Assembly: GCA_903632075.3 (NCBI GenBank)
Contig: CAHIKZ030000810.1
Coordinates: 352,501-416,500, forward strand
DNA: 64,000 nt
Reading direction: 5' to 3'
From: Acanthosepion pharaonis
Lineage: Eukaryota; Mollusca; Cephalopoda; Sepiida; Sepiidae
Positions 1 through 12,612 of the stretch are shown here, in pieces. Below the pieces are notes generated by a model. That model saw nothing but the letters and a program-made list of their open reading frames with translations. It was not told the DNA's origin and did not search any database. Position numbers and translations under genes: made by a program. Position 1 is the first letter of the stretch. Each line of letters begins with the position of its first letter.

Positions 1-403
1 ATCTTAAGATGAAATAAAAAGAAATTATAAATGACTTTAAGTTAAACTATTGGCAAAGTAGCAACTCCAACCATTGGCAAGGTTGCCAATGGTTTAAGTG
101 ACTACTTTGCACATATATATACCTTAGGATTACAGGTTAGGACACAACTTCAGGAAATGCGATAAAATTTATATAACATTAATTTGAATGTAAATAACAC
201 TAGGGTTGGTTTGTAATTACTAAATAAGTGGCTAAAGTAAATTCATATTTCAAACTAAATTGGGAAAGGGATTGAGAATGTTATGTTTGCTAAGTGCTTA
301 TATTATTTGACACAGGAGAGAATTAGATTATTTTTAAAGTGACCATTATTAGTTCTAGGTGGGTATGTGGGGGGATAAATAACAAAAAAAAAAAAAAATT
401 TAC

Positions 404-528
404 CTTTTGCTGTTTATTGTTTTGATCTTTTCTTGTATTTCCAGTTCAATGTCTGAGCGTAAATGTCGTTCCGTATTCAAGTCACTCGTTAGTTTCTTTA
501 AGAGTTTATTTTTTTCTTCAATTTCATT
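404..528 (-). CDS. NuMA-like coding exon 9 (coiled coil)
   Basis: Acceptor TTCTTAATTCAG and donor gtaaat; 125 nt. It encodes NEIEEKNKLLKKLTSDLNTE and RHLRSDIELEIQEKIKTINS then K, a charged heptad-rich coiled coil. LNTERHLRSDIELE is close to the LADERSNRDELELE segment of NuMA. The last codon is split after two bases (phase 2), so the gene continues left of the window. Confidence 0.8.
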
Positions 529-2538
529 CTGAATTAAGAAACAAAGGAAAAAAAAAAAAAAAAAAAAAAAACAAGAAAATTAGCAGTTGTAAAAATCCTG
601 CCAAAATTCTAATTGTACGCATCCTTTCTGCATAATGAGTAAAGAAATTTTTTTTTTTTTTTTTTGTTGTTATTAATGGAATAAATATAATAATATTCCA
701 TCAATGTAACACTAAACTATTTGTTTCTTTGGTGACCTGGCAAAAATTGTTGCTGCCTAGCTGGGGAAGTTTTCACCTAACAGCTGTACTCACCAGATAT
801 TGTGCTTTCAGAGATAGATTTACAAATCATGGAATAAAAAAATAAAAATAAAATGAGGTTTCTGCAAAAAGCACCAAGTTTAATAAACTGAACATTTTTG
901 ATGATCCAATATTTATTGAAGAGTCTGAATGTTACCTCCCGATCCAAAAACACATTATCTCTTTGCTCAGTAAAGCATTAATTAGAATGTTTTTACAAAT
1001 TTTTTTCAAGATGATTAGATTGATTAATTGATTCCTTTATTTTCTACAGCTTATCAACCCCTTGCAGGTTATTTAAAGCCAGAATTTTTTTTTTTTTTTT
1101 TGAGATAATAATGGTTTAGTGATACAAGCCTTACTAATTAATCCATATCTGGTGGGAGAAGGGGTGAATTTATAACTCTCCCCAGGTATTTGTGCAATCC
1201 AATCGGAATTGGTACTTGGCTGTCTGATTAACAATTCTGAACCATTATCTATTTCACCAACTGTACATCCAAGCTTACAGCACTTGGTATTCCCAAGCGG
1301 TCATCCATCTAAATACTGACCAGGCATCATACAGGAACTGGTGTTTTAACAAGATGTGGTTGAAAGCCAGATAATTTTTTTTTTAAAAAAAAGTAGTAGT
1401 GGGAAGTTTGAAATGTGTATATTTTAAAGCTAACATTACTTTTTGAACAACTATCAAAGCACATAACACAAAATAAGAACAAAGTAAAACAGGCAAACAG
1501 CAATTCTTCCCATGCATTAAAAATTAGGGGAAAAAAAAACAAAAAAAAAAACAAAAAAAAAACCCAGATTTTTCTAAAGTCAATATCGAATAACATGTCA
1601 TTCATTTTAAAAAAAATCTTTAAGGCTCGACCTGTTAAATAGAAAATGCACCCTGTTTGGAAAAGGTGCAATTATAACCAGTTATGGACATGTCCAAAAT
1701 CAAAACTGTTTCTCCCTCTTTTCATCAGACCCAAAATAATCACTACAAAAAAACTGAAATAAAAATTTAACACCAATCACATTTTTTTCTCTCCAGTTTT
1801 TGACTTGCAGCTAGACAGAACAAACATTTCTATTAATGTTTTTAATGACAAAATTCAATGCACCATCAACAACACAAAAAAAAAAAAAAAGAAAAAAAGC
1901 TGGGAGGTCAGTAAATGTATTTGTGGAGAAAAAAAAGAAAAAAAGAATTGTCATCATAATCTCATAAAACAAGACAAAAATCAATGTTAAGAGTTTCTGG
2001 CACTACTGCTATCACTTCTAAAGAATAGGTAATATAAAGAATAAGAAGAGGTGGTACCTCAAGAGTTTCTGTTTTCATAGACTAGTGGATGGTTTCTTTT
2101 CAAGTTCAGTCTTCTAAGTGGCAGTCATATTAACCAAAAAGGCATGTGAAGTAAAAGGATTTTTGGATATCAAGAGACAACAAAACTGGAAATAGGGTAT
2201 ATCCAGGATGTGGTCCATATCAGCAGTCATGCTTAGGATTGGAGTAGACCAGCTATAACAGCAAAATTGTCCAAATCGTGTAACAGCAAAATTGTCCAAT
2301 TGTTAGATTAAGCTTTGAACCGTTGTATGTTAGAAATGATTAAAGACATCTTACTGGAATTCTCCAAGGTTTTTATAACACTATTGAACTCTATTTTGAG
2401 CAATAAGAATGTTAATTACTCTCCAAGATTAAAAGAAGAATCGTGATGAAATCGATCATAAACGAAAATAACATGTTCATTAATTATAGCTAAGGATTGG
2501 AAGCTCATGAAAGATTGATATAAAGTTCAAATAAATAA

Positions 2539-2607
<69 letters not shown>

Positions 2608-3667
2608 CTTTAGTCCTAAGTTGAAATGATGATCCCTCTTCCTGCTTTGACCTCCTGATCCAGTTTTCCTCTGCACTGTTCCCTCTTCTTAAAACTTATT
2701 CACCATTCTCTAGATGGATTTTGAAGATGGGAGCCAGAGTACGAATGTTGGTACCATTACTGAAGGCCTGAATGATCTTTTTTCCTCTCACCATTGCTCA
2801 GTTAAGACAGCAGGGCCTCACACAAAATGACTTTAACCTGTTCTCTTTTTAGTTGAAAAAGTCAAAGGGTTTTTCAGTGATTATTATGACAAATGAGTTC
2901 AAGATGGCTGAACATCTGAGAACCTGGGAAAAAAGGAACTCAATTAGTTTAGTGATTTTTAGATATTAAACCTTTTGTGGAATGGACAATTATGCTGTTA
3001 CACCCAGCATAATTGTGATCTTAAAATGTTTTTTTTTTTTGCTTTGTGAACAAGAAGAGACGAGAGCTCTGGCAGGACAAATTGTGGCTGCTTCACCATG
3101 ATGACAATGTACCTGCTCATAACATCTTGAGCATCCAGCAGTTCCTGGCCAAGAACATTGCCATACTAGGAACAAACCCGCTATTCACCTCATCTTACCC
3201 CATGTGACTTTTTCTCTTTCCAAGCTCAAGGGAACTCATTTTGAAGGTGTGGAGGCCATCAAGAGAGCCATAAAGACAGAACTGAGGGATATCCAAGAAG
3301 AATCCTTCCAGCAGGGTATAGAGGTGTGGCAGAGAAGAATGGGAAAGTGCATTAGACTGTTGTTTGGAATTAAAATAAATTGTTACCAGTCCTGTTACTT
3401 TTCAAACAGAATATGTGGGTACAGGCACACACACAAAATATGCACACTTATTTCTCTCATTCCCAAATCTTCCAATGCATGGTGACCCTATTTCTACTCA
3501 GTTTTTCTGTCATCCGTTGTACACTTAATCTGAGCATCTCAAGGTTCAGACAGTGTCCACATTTGCATGTAATCTTTGTCATCTGCCTATTGCTTGTATC
3601 ATTATATTAGTATTTAACTTGCGCAAATATCCAGACAAAACTTAATGTTGATCTGCTGCTCCAGATC

Positions 3668-3741
<74 letters not shown>

Positions 3742-4019
3742 GGTTAAAAAGATACTTTTAAGGTATGCTATATTTATGGGGGTAAGCAGCAAGAAGTCTC
3801 AAGCATGTTTTGTTAAATAATATGGACAAGTTCTGTCTATGAATTTTTTTCTATTAAATCTTCAATTGATAAATTTGTCAAAATTTAAAAACTTATATTA
3901 TTCCTTGAAAAGTTGATCTTGGTGTCCACTTTTATATTTACATATGACCCATGATCCATCCTTGATATTGTGCAGTTATTACCCAATAAATATAGCATAC
4001 CTTAAAGCTATATTTTTTA

Positions 4020-4055
<36 letters not shown>

Positions 4056-5933
4056 GTGTGTGTGTGTATAAATTTGAAATGACGGACAATTTTATTCTGA
4101 AATGCTGTATTTTGAGAATAGTAATTTTTTTTTCATCTGAACATAAAATATTGAAAATTAGTGAGTTGTGTCCCTTTAATTGTTTTTTACCAGTAGAAGC
4201 CAAGACGACAAAATCTGAAAACAATCACAGTAATGAAAACTTAGGAATCCAAAATTTCAGAACTGCAGGCCTGGAATGTTTTTAATTTGCCCATGGAGTC
4301 AGCCTGATTGCAAAATGTTATATGCTGGGCCATGGCCCATAGAAGTAGGAGGGAGGGAGAGAATCTGCAAAAATTGTAGTGTGAGGGCAAATCATTATAA
4401 GATTTTCTTCTTGCTAATCTCAATGAGCAGCATTTTGATTGATAGATTTGTCTTTTATGGTTTATCAATGTTTTGTAGGTTATTTAAAGCCAAAACATAT
4501 TTGGGAATTGCAAAAAATAAGTTTTGTTTTTTTTTGTGAGTGAATATTGTATTAAGGTCTTTGTGATAATGATATTCAGATGCTAGTCTTAGTATTTTAA
4601 CTTTTTTTTTTTTTGAATAGGGAGAACACATGGATTCAGGTCTCTTTTGCAAGGATATTTGTGCATAAGTGGATGCAATTAATCCGACTGGAATTCAAAC
4701 TCAGCTTTCCAACTTTTCATTCCAAGCTCTTATTCATTACACCACTTGCACATCCAAGCTTCCAGCACCTCTTACTCCTCAGGCTTGACATTGCTTAACT
4801 TTGGTGAAACTGGTGTTTCAATGTGATATGGCTGTAAGCCATTAGCATTTTAAATTTCAACTAAAGCTTCTTATGTTCCCTCTAGAGAAAAAGCATGAAA
4901 CCATTTCTCCCTGTATGGTACAATGGTTGATGGAAAAGAAATAAACACTTGGGCAAGCCACTGTTCCATAACAACCTTACTTTCTTGACAGGAGTAGCTA
5001 GACTCCATTACACAATTCAGGCATTGTCAAGCAATTCTTGAATGGATTTTGTATGCAAATAAATAATGAATCCTCCATCTTTCCAAAAAATAATGGAGAT
5101 TTAAAAAAAAAAAAAAAAATCTGAGAGAAAAGGGCAGAGAGAGAAAAAAAGCAAGCAAATAATTCAAGCAAGCAGGCAGGCATAAAAAAAAGTAGAAAGA
5201 AGTCAAATCTAAGCAGCATAGCTGAGGAGGAGGAGGAGGGAACAAAGCAAAACATTCACCTCTGCTTTCCTTCTTAAATTCCTTTCACGTTGAATGATCT
5301 GAACGAAAAAAAAATACATTGCAACATTACTTTAAAAAAGTTTTTAAAAAAAGTAGAAAAATGAAAAAGTAAAAAAAAAAAAAAAAAAAAACATACAAAA
5401 ATATAAAAACAAACATGAAATGCATGCAAATAGCACCACACCAAACACAAGATAAGACAAACACACGCAACAAGACAAACATGAATCACAATAAAAACAG
5501 AAAACACACACACACAAAAATGAAACCAAGTAAAATAAGAAAAAAAAAAAAAAAAAAAAAAAATCCTAACTCATTGCAAACCTGTTCCTATTTGGAAAAA
5601 AAAAAAAAAAAAAATCCTCTGAAAATCAAAAAGCTTTTTTTTGACATCTTTGAAGCAGTCATTTTTTGTAGGTACACAGTATGGCATGTTTTCAAGCAAA
5701 ATCACTGGCTTTTCCTCATGGCCATATTGTCAATATTTATTGCTTACAGAGAGGGACGGACAGATGAGAATGGACACCAGACAGACAATCCCAGCGATTA
5801 CGAGGTTAGATTATTGGAAGGGGAGATGCACTTTTATTCATTTCCCCAGGGTTATAATCAAAGCTTTCTTAAGATTACATTTGCATAAGTACATTTCCAT
5901 TCATTTAAAAGATTCATTGTTTTTTGCTGGCAT

Positions 5934-5964
<31 letters not shown>

Positions 5965-7247
5965 AAATAAATAAAAATGTCCATATGTACATTTCTCATA
6001 ATTTTATGCATGGAAACATAAGCCTTTGCAGGCACAGCTGGAGGATGGAGGCAAAGGTCTGCAGACCAGAAAACCATGTGTTACAAATTGTGAAACAAAG
6101 ATATTTACTTCAGCAATTATGAGGAAAACGTTACTGGTATAGTAAGATGAAACCTAGATACTCAACTATGATGGCAATGTGCCAGATTAAGTTAAAACAA
6201 GCACAGTTGCATCCTGCATCACATGAGGCAATGATTTTTGTCTCCATTTTTCAAATGATCAATGAAAATGCAATCATTTTAGAAATTTTACATTTTTACA
6301 AGGCCAGGGTGATATTTCTATTCTGAAGATGGGTTACCTTATAGATGTCCTGATACAGTTAGGATGTTTCTTTTAGGAGGGGGGGGGGGCACGCTTTTCA
6401 CTCTCAAGAGCATTAGTGTAAAGTAGGAAACTATCCAAGTCAAAATTTGTCTGCACGCTCCATTATATTTGTGATCCTGCTGTAACCTAGGGAAGGTTAC
6501 TGAAAAGAATAATCACACGAAGGGTGGTAATGAACGATAATACTTAGGACAAGAACAACATACATAAGATTTGTCAGTGGCACATAGGAGTAGTCAACTG
6601 CCTAAAGTGAGTCAAGTAAATTCCACAATGAAAACTGCCCCATGCAGTCAGATGTGGCACAAGGCCGAATTTTACGTGGGGTTCCCAAGCTTGTAGGCTC
6701 AGCCAAAAATTCCCCACAGACCCTGTATAAAACTGGTTCGGGTAGTCGTTTCCCCGAGACAAGACTCTGCCCTGTCTAGGGATCCTCTCTGCCCAGCTGA
6801 AGACGAATCTCCAACTGCAAACCAACATATAGTATTTACTACTGTATTTATGTGAATGGGGACATACCCATTATCATCTGTGAGTATGCTACAACAGATA
6901 CTATGGATATCCACATAGAAAGAGAAGAGGTGGAAGATGGACATGTTTACAGTACAGTTCCAAAGCCTCCATATTGTATTACCAGCCACCACACCAGGAA
7001 GAGTAGATGGTGTGGCAGCTGGCATTATTTTTTAATAAAAGTTCAAATTATGATAGAGGAAATCAATTATTTTACAAAGTCATAACCCTAGTGTGCACCT
7101 GCATGCTCACAAATTAACACAATGAAAGAAAGAAACACCACGTCGAAGAATAAGAACACACATTGTTTCTCTACTACTTGAGATAACTTTTGCTTTATCA
7201 GCTCTTCCCCATACCAACTAAATAATGAAGAAGGGTTAATTCAATTT

Positions 7248-7283
<36 letters not shown>

Positions 7284-7709
7284 AGATTTTGTCCGTTATA
7301 TCCGAAGTCCATTTATGGGGGGGGGTAGGCGAGAGGTTTGTGTGTATATTTATTTTGTAGCCTGATACACACTCGAATATTTGAATAAATAAATATTAAA
7401 CTTTTTTTTTCAAATAATTGTATTTAATATTCTTCTTTTAAATTTATGCTTTTATTTACTATAGATGTGAAAATAAATTCAAGAGAATAGAAATTTTAAA
7501 AATACGTGTATAGTGTTTCGAAAGCATCAGCAGAATAAAAGAAGTAAACACAAATGGTAATCCTAATTGGAAATAAGAATTATTAACGTTCGTTTGTACT
7601 TTTTAATTCTGAGAATTTCAATGCATTTTAAAATATCTTCGTAAATATAAATCATATGATGATAACTTTTTAAAAAAAAAAAAAAGAAGCTGGCTTGTGT
7701 GATAATGAG

Positions 7710-7740
<31 letters not shown>

Positions 7741-10700
7741 TTACTTTGTCATAATTACTGTTGTTTTTTAGTTTTAGCCAGCCAGCCTGACACACAAACA
7801 GCTACCCTTTATATAGGTATAGATAGAAGTGGCATAATTGAATTTTCAATATGTGGGTGACCTTTTTGAGGACTAAAACAAATTAATGCCTTTTTCATTA
7901 CTTTTGAACAAAGTTTCATAGATTTATCAGACAGGAACAGACACAGGAACAAAAAATTCATAACCTTGGTACACACCTACTGACAGATCACAGATTGAAA
8001 TACAACGTGGGGTTATCGTAGACCAGTTGGTGGAAAACTTGGGTGAGAATCATGGTGTATGTTGACACATTAAGCCATTTGCACTTGCCAGACTTAAGCT
8101 AAACTTAGTAAATTATTTTTTTCTTTTTTAAATTCAAAATCTAAAATTTTTTATATTTGTCAGTGTTTTTTAGGATTGACAAAATAGATAGACAAGGAGC
8201 ATTTCCTACGATTTAAAAAAAAATGGCATGGATCAATCTGGTTGTAAAGGAATTAAAGGCACAGATCCTACTCACTCTGCTGCTGAATCCAGTGGAAGTG
8301 ATGAGCGAATGCAAAGGTGTGGTGGATGCTGGAGAAAAGCCAACATTTATCCTCTGGAAAGGAGACATTATTTCAGTCAGTGAACTTGTACTGGTTGAGC
8401 GATTCTGAAGCTCAGCTTTGGACGGAATAGAAGCTGGTTGGAAAGGAAAGAAGGAAAAGAAAAAAGCATCAATCAAGTGTAATTGTTATGACAAAGCAAA
8501 CACCTTTGGTGATACCCTAGCACTCTACAGTGTGGGTCACACCAAGTAGGCATGAATGACAAGTTACCATTTCCTTCAAATATTGGGAGTGGTAGTGGGG
8601 ACAAAACAAAACTAGGTAAAAAGAAATTTTTTTTTTTTTTTAAAATCCCAGGTGTATGCAAAACACACCAAAATCTTTTCCTTACCCAAGTAGTTTACCC
8701 ACTGGACAATCATAAATCAATCACAAACAGTTTCTACGTTTTAGGACATCAACTTCTTGAATATATAATGAATATACCAAACATTTCTCTTGATCAAAAA
8801 ATGTGACAGTTGGCTCAGAGCTTAACACTTCCGCTGCTAACTACGGAGATCTTCGTTTTTCTTATCTTGCTCCAGCTGGCTAAGTACGGAAATCTATGCT
8901 TTTTGCATACCGCTGGTATGAGTGTCCCGTTGCGCCATCTATCGTAAAATCACAAAGGACAATGCTTCAAAAGATATCATGTGTATACCCATTACTGATC
9001 TGGTAAGTTATTCCCAGGTATATCCAGGAAAATGGAATGCTGTAAAACACACTGGTGCCAGTTTTCTGTGTAATAAAATATGTAGGTTGAAATTTGGTAT
9101 TTTCTTTAAAAATGGCTGGCAGGATGGGGGCAGCACTGGACAAATGAGTAGCAGTGAAAGTGTTAATTATTTTTGTTTTTTGTTTAAATGACTTGAGAGT
9201 TTTTGATTAGTGAAATTCTTATCCTTCCCTCTTCAACCAGATAAAATGGGGAGAAAGAAAACAAACAAAACAAAAAACTCCTCTGCAAATAATCAAAGAG
9301 TCCAATCAATGAAACGGCAACAAATAAACCAGCACATTTAAGATACGAACCCCTATTCATTTTTTTTTTACTTATTTCTCTTTCTGTTGAAATTCTCAGA
9401 CCCCCAATATTATGGCCGTTAATAAGCAAGAGAAACTGGAATCAAGACTAATTCTTCAATTTCCAATCCATGCTGCTTACCAACAATTGTAGAATGACTG
9501 AAAGTTGTCATAAAAACATAACAGAGAAAGAAATAACGCCAAAACTGAATATAAAATTAAAATTTCAAATTAATTTCTAATGAGTAATCAAAAGCAATGA
9601 AAAGAGAAAGAGCAAATATTACAAAGTATTTGTCATGTTCAGTAACAAATCAAAAACTGATGAAGTGTATTAAAAAAAATAAAAAAAACTATGTAATGAA
9701 AATCCTTGTCTTTTTTTTTCCAGGTTGGTTTGAGTTAAGCCAAAAGATTTGATTAGGAGTTAAAAAGTTTAAATGCACAGATTTTTGTTTAAGCTTGATT
9801 GAATCTTAAAGGCAGAATCAAATTACAACAATATCAGTTCGCTTACAAATTCTCAAAAATACATTCACTTTGAATAATGTTTGTCCCATTTCTTCTGCAT
9901 TAACTTAAAAGCCACTACTAACAGCTGACAAGTTCCTCAGCATCCATATAACAATTGTATGAAAGAGAGGAACAAATCCGGCTTTTCATTGTAAATGTTA
10001 ACATAAAAATAGAAAAACATAATTACAATCCACCCCAAACCTATATATAAAATTAATACAAGTAAAAGGATTGTCACTTGACTGATTAATATTACCTTCA
10101 GTATCCTGACTCAAGAGTTTCGTAGACAAACTTGTCTGTCCATTTGTCGGGGGGGGGGATATCAGCAACTGACTGCTTATACTTTGATTTTTCTTTTTTA
10201 AATGAACTTATGACTGGTGTAAGTTTTTTTTTCCATAGTGTTGTGTGTGCATTGATGCATGTATGCACCTGTGTGCATACATGTAGAATGTTGCAAATAT
10301 CAATAAAACATGTCTCAAAGATTGTGATAGGGTTGGGATTCTTTAGCTATTTGATGGACATGAAGTATTAACCTATTTTCATTGATATTACCACAGCTAA
10401 TCTTAACAAAACCTTTACAAGCAGATAGGAATGAGTAATGATGAGTAGCCATAGCTGTCTTTTTTACAGAAAAAGACACACTAAATACACCTGCTCAATT
10501 TTGAACTGGAATAAAAAGAAAAAGTCACTAAATTGAAAAAACAAAAGAATAAATAAAATGCATGTTGATGCTTGCAACAGTCAACATTTATGGCCATGTC
10601 CTGTTATAGAAGGACATTTTTAACAATAGAAATAAAATGTCACCTAATCATCTAATACTTCTCTAAATGCCTTTTATACTGTTTAATAAACAAATAAGCA

Positions 10701-12573
10701 CAACTGCTATTACAAAGTTTATATAGAAAAAGCTGATACATAAAAACTCTTACTACATTACTAATAGAAGAGATGGAAACCTGTTTGAACACGTATTCAG
10801 TAATATATAGTTTTGTTCAAATGTGGTTTGCATCAGTTTGCAGTGATGACATTGAATATGAGAGTTGATTGATATGTAAGGTCTCCAAACACATAGCATT
10901 GCTTATTGTGGAATTAGAAACATTTTTTAACATATTCAGCAATACATAAAGTCTTGTTAAAACGTGCTTTGCATCAGTTTGCTAGTGCGATAGTATTGAG
11001 AAAAAGTGTTCATTAATCATGAGTAACAATGTCCGAGTTACATATATTTTAAATGTAAATGCAATCAAAATGCGTCAATCGTCAGCCTCCATCTCCTTGA
11101 ATCCTGTTGTTATTGTTCTTCCTTTGTCTAATAATGTTTTCCTCGGATTCTTTCACAAGCAGTAACCCCTTGCATTTCAGTGGCTATCACCTTGCTTGGA
11201 GAGAAATGATTTTTTTTCAAAATGGCACCAATTGGATTTTTGAAGCTAGAAAGTGACAGGCCAATTGAAATTCACAGATGTATGAAAACAATTTATAGCA
11301 ATGCATCTATGAAAGTGAAAAGTGTCCATCAATTGATTCAACATATCAAAAGCCGCAACAGAAGCAGGTTGGGTATATATTTGAAGTGTAAAGTGCAGGA
11401 TGACTGATTTCAGTGATGCACAAGGAGATTCATTCCAGAGTGAATGCCAGGTGAAAATCAGTGAAACAAGCAAAGAGACATTACTCTCAAGTTAGACATT
11501 AGTTGAGAAAGAATCAAAAAAAAAAAAAAAAATCTGTGCCAAATAGTTCCTGTGACAAACGACAGACATCATGAAGAAATGAGAGAGAAAAAAAATCTGT
11601 CAACAACTCTCTGACCAATATTGAAACTGGGAAAGAATATTGGCTTCATCTCTGATTGCAAAGACAAAACAGAAACTATAAATTACCAACACCGAAATTC
11701 TCTGTGAGTAAAGAAATTCCCTTCAGTGAAAGGAAATCATGCTCACAATTTTTCCTACAATGCAAAGAGAGTCATTTGTATGGTCGATAGAGTTGATTTT
11801 TTTTTTTTTTTTTTTAAAGGCTTATCAACCCTTTGAGAGTTATTTAAAGCTGAAACATTCTGGATTGTAAGAATAATTCTTTTTTTTTTTGTAAGTGATT
11901 TGTATATAAAATTCATAAGTGAATGTAACAAAACCAATTTTTCATTCTGAGCTGCTACACATTAAACCACCCACACATCCTCAATTGCATGGTATTTCTG
12001 CCAATGCAAATGATAATTAGCTCAGTAAGGTACTGTGTAAAACAACTGTAGTATAAACTTTCTAAGGAGAAATATTTTGCCACCAAGACAATTCAAGTCT
12101 ACATTGAATCCAACAAACTGTGTGAAGTAAGAGATTCACAGTTGTTGTACACCCTATATACAGCTGCAATTTAATAAGATTTCTAGTAGTTCCCAAAACT
12201 GTTGAACACACTCTGATGCTGAGGGTTGCTATGCACAATTGAAGTGAAAATAAACCAAAAACATTCTCCACTGACAGAATGAAAAATTGCATAAAACGTT
12301 GGGGAGGGGAATCTTACTTATTATAAAACACAGATTGTGTGTGTGTCTGTACGTTTATATATTGGATCAGATTTCCTACATTTTTCAACCAATTTCAACA
12401 AAACTTCACAGGACTACATAAAATTACATTGCGGTGGTTCTGACAGCGCCAAAAATGGAAAAACAGAATTGTTTTTGCACAAAATCAATTTGAAAACACA
12501 ATAAAACACAATTCTGTTGCCAGAATGAAAGGGGGACAACTCATCTCGAGTTATGCTTATTATAAAACCCAGG

Positions 12574-12612
<39 letters not shown>

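Larger units (their letters stand above)
529..5259 (-). other. Intron between NuMA-like exons 8 and 9
   Basis: About 4.7 kb. It holds a 5S-derived SINE (1,045-1,369), a dispersed repeat (2,090-2,300), AT and AC/GT microsatellites, a mariner remnant (2,995-3,365), a dispersed repeat (4,185-4,375) and a second 5S-derived SINE (4,436-4,840). The rest is A/T-rich with many homopolymer runs; I see no further exon in it. Confidence 0.6.
5299..8275 (-). other. Intron between NuMA-like exons 7 and 8
   Basis: About 3.0 kb. It contains poly(A) runs, a dispersed repeat at 6,580-7,130, an AT microsatellite at 7,715-7,741 and otherwise anonymous AT-rich DNA. A short plus-strand segment at 5,751-5,803 has acceptor and donor consensus but no supporting partner. 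Confidence 0.55.

Noticed and set aside
1327..1671. 114-codon minus-strand frame rich in Phe and Leu
   Set aside because: Composition comes from poly(A)/poly(T) runs and it overlaps a SINE end; not coding-like.
2060..2080. Ten-base exon-like piece on the minus strand between AG and GT
   Set aside because: Too short, no pyrimidine tract, and not needed to keep the NuMA-like frame.
5751..5803. Plus-strand exon-like segment with acceptor and gttaga donor, reading EGRTDENGHQTDNPSDYE
   Set aside because: Open in two frames, lies antisense in an intron of the NuMA-like gene, and no partner exon on the plus strand was found.
5415..5888. 157-codon plus-strand frame rich in Lys and Asn
   Set aside because: Driven by long A-runs; no codon structure, domain or splice support.
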